From G965222505 sp965222505 (lineage in GTDB: Bacteria; Bacteroidota; Rhodothermia; Rhodothermales; DATKEJ01): a stretch of DNA of 64,000 nt. The notes below the pieces were generated by a model, which had not been told where the DNA came from, ran no database searches, and saw nothing but the letters and a program-made list of their open reading frames with translations. A program made the position numbers and the translations under genes. Location: the NCBI GenBank assembly GCA_965222505.1, contig OZ244956.1, forward strand, positions 1,612,001 to 1,676,000, read 5' to 3'. How positions within the stretch are numbered: the first letter of the stretch is position 1; the number at the start of each line of letters is the position of its first letter. Below are positions 63,713 through 64,000 of the stretch, one piece after another.

Positions 63713-64000
63713 TCAAAACCTTCCGTCCCGCACCTGAAACGAGGTCGGCTTCCCCAGGATGGGATTGCTGCTTTGTACCCACTGGGCCGTCCAGTTGAGC
63801 ATTTGGTCTATACCGGTTTCCAAAGGGCCGAAGGTATCCTCAGCGTAAGTGGCATTGCTGAGGAGAGCGGTATCGGCGGGGATGCCGGCCAGAATGGGGG
63901 TGCGGCCCAGCAGATGACCCAGGCGTTGGACCAGGTCGGCGACGGCGTATTGGGGGCCGGTCAGGTTCAGGGGAACAGCGGGGAAATCGGCGAAGGCCAG
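63713..64000 (-). CDS. NAD-dependent epimerase/dehydratase family protein, C-terminal part
   Basis: The last 95 residues are visible; the gene enters from the right edge. 'VPLNLTGPQYAVADLVQRLGHLLG' and 'TALLSNATYAEDTFGP' then 'ILGKPTSFQVRDGRF' match the end of short-chain NAD-dependent epimerases or dehydratases commonly paired with DapA-like lyases. The nucleotide-binding half is outside the window, so cofactor and substrate remain unassigned. Confidence 0.7.
   Translation of the reverse strand: MAFADFPAVPLNLTGPQYAVADLVQRLGHLLGRTPILAGIPADTALLSNATYAEDTFGPLETGIDQMLNWTAQWVQSSNPILGKPTSFQVRDGRF

Overview
The window reads as a chromosomal segment of a non-phototrophic member of the Bacteroidota/Rhodothermota (FCB) group. 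The main clue is that several secreted proteins end in 'NYPNPF' or 'VYPNP' type C-terminal sorting domains, as used by type IX secretion. GC is moderate, ribosome binding sites are often weak, and housekeeping genes (leuS, hrcA-grpE-dnaJ, sppA) flank the accessory region. The phylum call is inference; no rRNA or tRNA gene was seen.

Left edge (1-1969): an operon on the minus strand encodes a RiPP-like precursor whose core is a 45/30-bp minisatellite of Pro/Gln/Leu repeats, followed by a tetrapyrrole-methylase-fold methyltransferase that closely resembles borosin (alpha-N-methylating RiPP) enzymes and runs off the window. A 194-bp MITE-like element with a 5-bp target duplication lies upstream.

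Centre (1970-37685): a sedentary chromosomal integron. The integrase intI (36720-37685, +) has its 5' end facing attI at about 36550, and 43 attC sites of 122-126 bp run leftward in standard orientation on the minus strand. Twelve cassettes carry genes: VapC-like PIN pair, T9SS-tailed secreted protein, S8 peptidase, two HigBA systems, PD-(D/E)XK nuclease, DUF6883/DUF4926 pair, DUF488 pair split by an IS21 element, ParDE, HicBA plus a third gene, a metalloprotease/coiled-coil pair beside an IS256 element, and a methyltransferase. Thirty-one cassettes have no credible gene and fall into three repeated families (A x17, B x10, C x3) plus one singleton. Family A shows interchangeable central modules. 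The stem arms of the attC sites fall into five families with compensatory changes. The borosin operon follows the last visible R' site in the usual cassette-gene orientation, so it may itself be an array cassette.

Right (37806-64000): chromosomal backbone. It holds leuS, a CoA-binding protein, a TIGR02757 protein, a flavin reductase, the hrcA-grpE-dnaJ heat-shock operon, a very basic secreted protein, sppA, a patatin-like lipase and an S23-type protein. Next comes a minus-strand operon for three plant/cyanobacterial-type tocopherol enzymes (MPBQ methyltransferase, gamma-tocopherol methyltransferase, homogentisate prenyltransferase). Then follow a BNR-repeat T9SS protein, comF-like, a lone receiver-domain regulator, an M23 peptidase behind a truncated padR, a polysaccharide deacetylase with sorting domain, an FG-GAP/ASPIC lipoprotein, a DapA-family lyase and the end of an epimerase. 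Many intergenic gaps here hold short-period repeats, and a 64-bp palindromic element occurs upstream of both hrcA and the response regulator.
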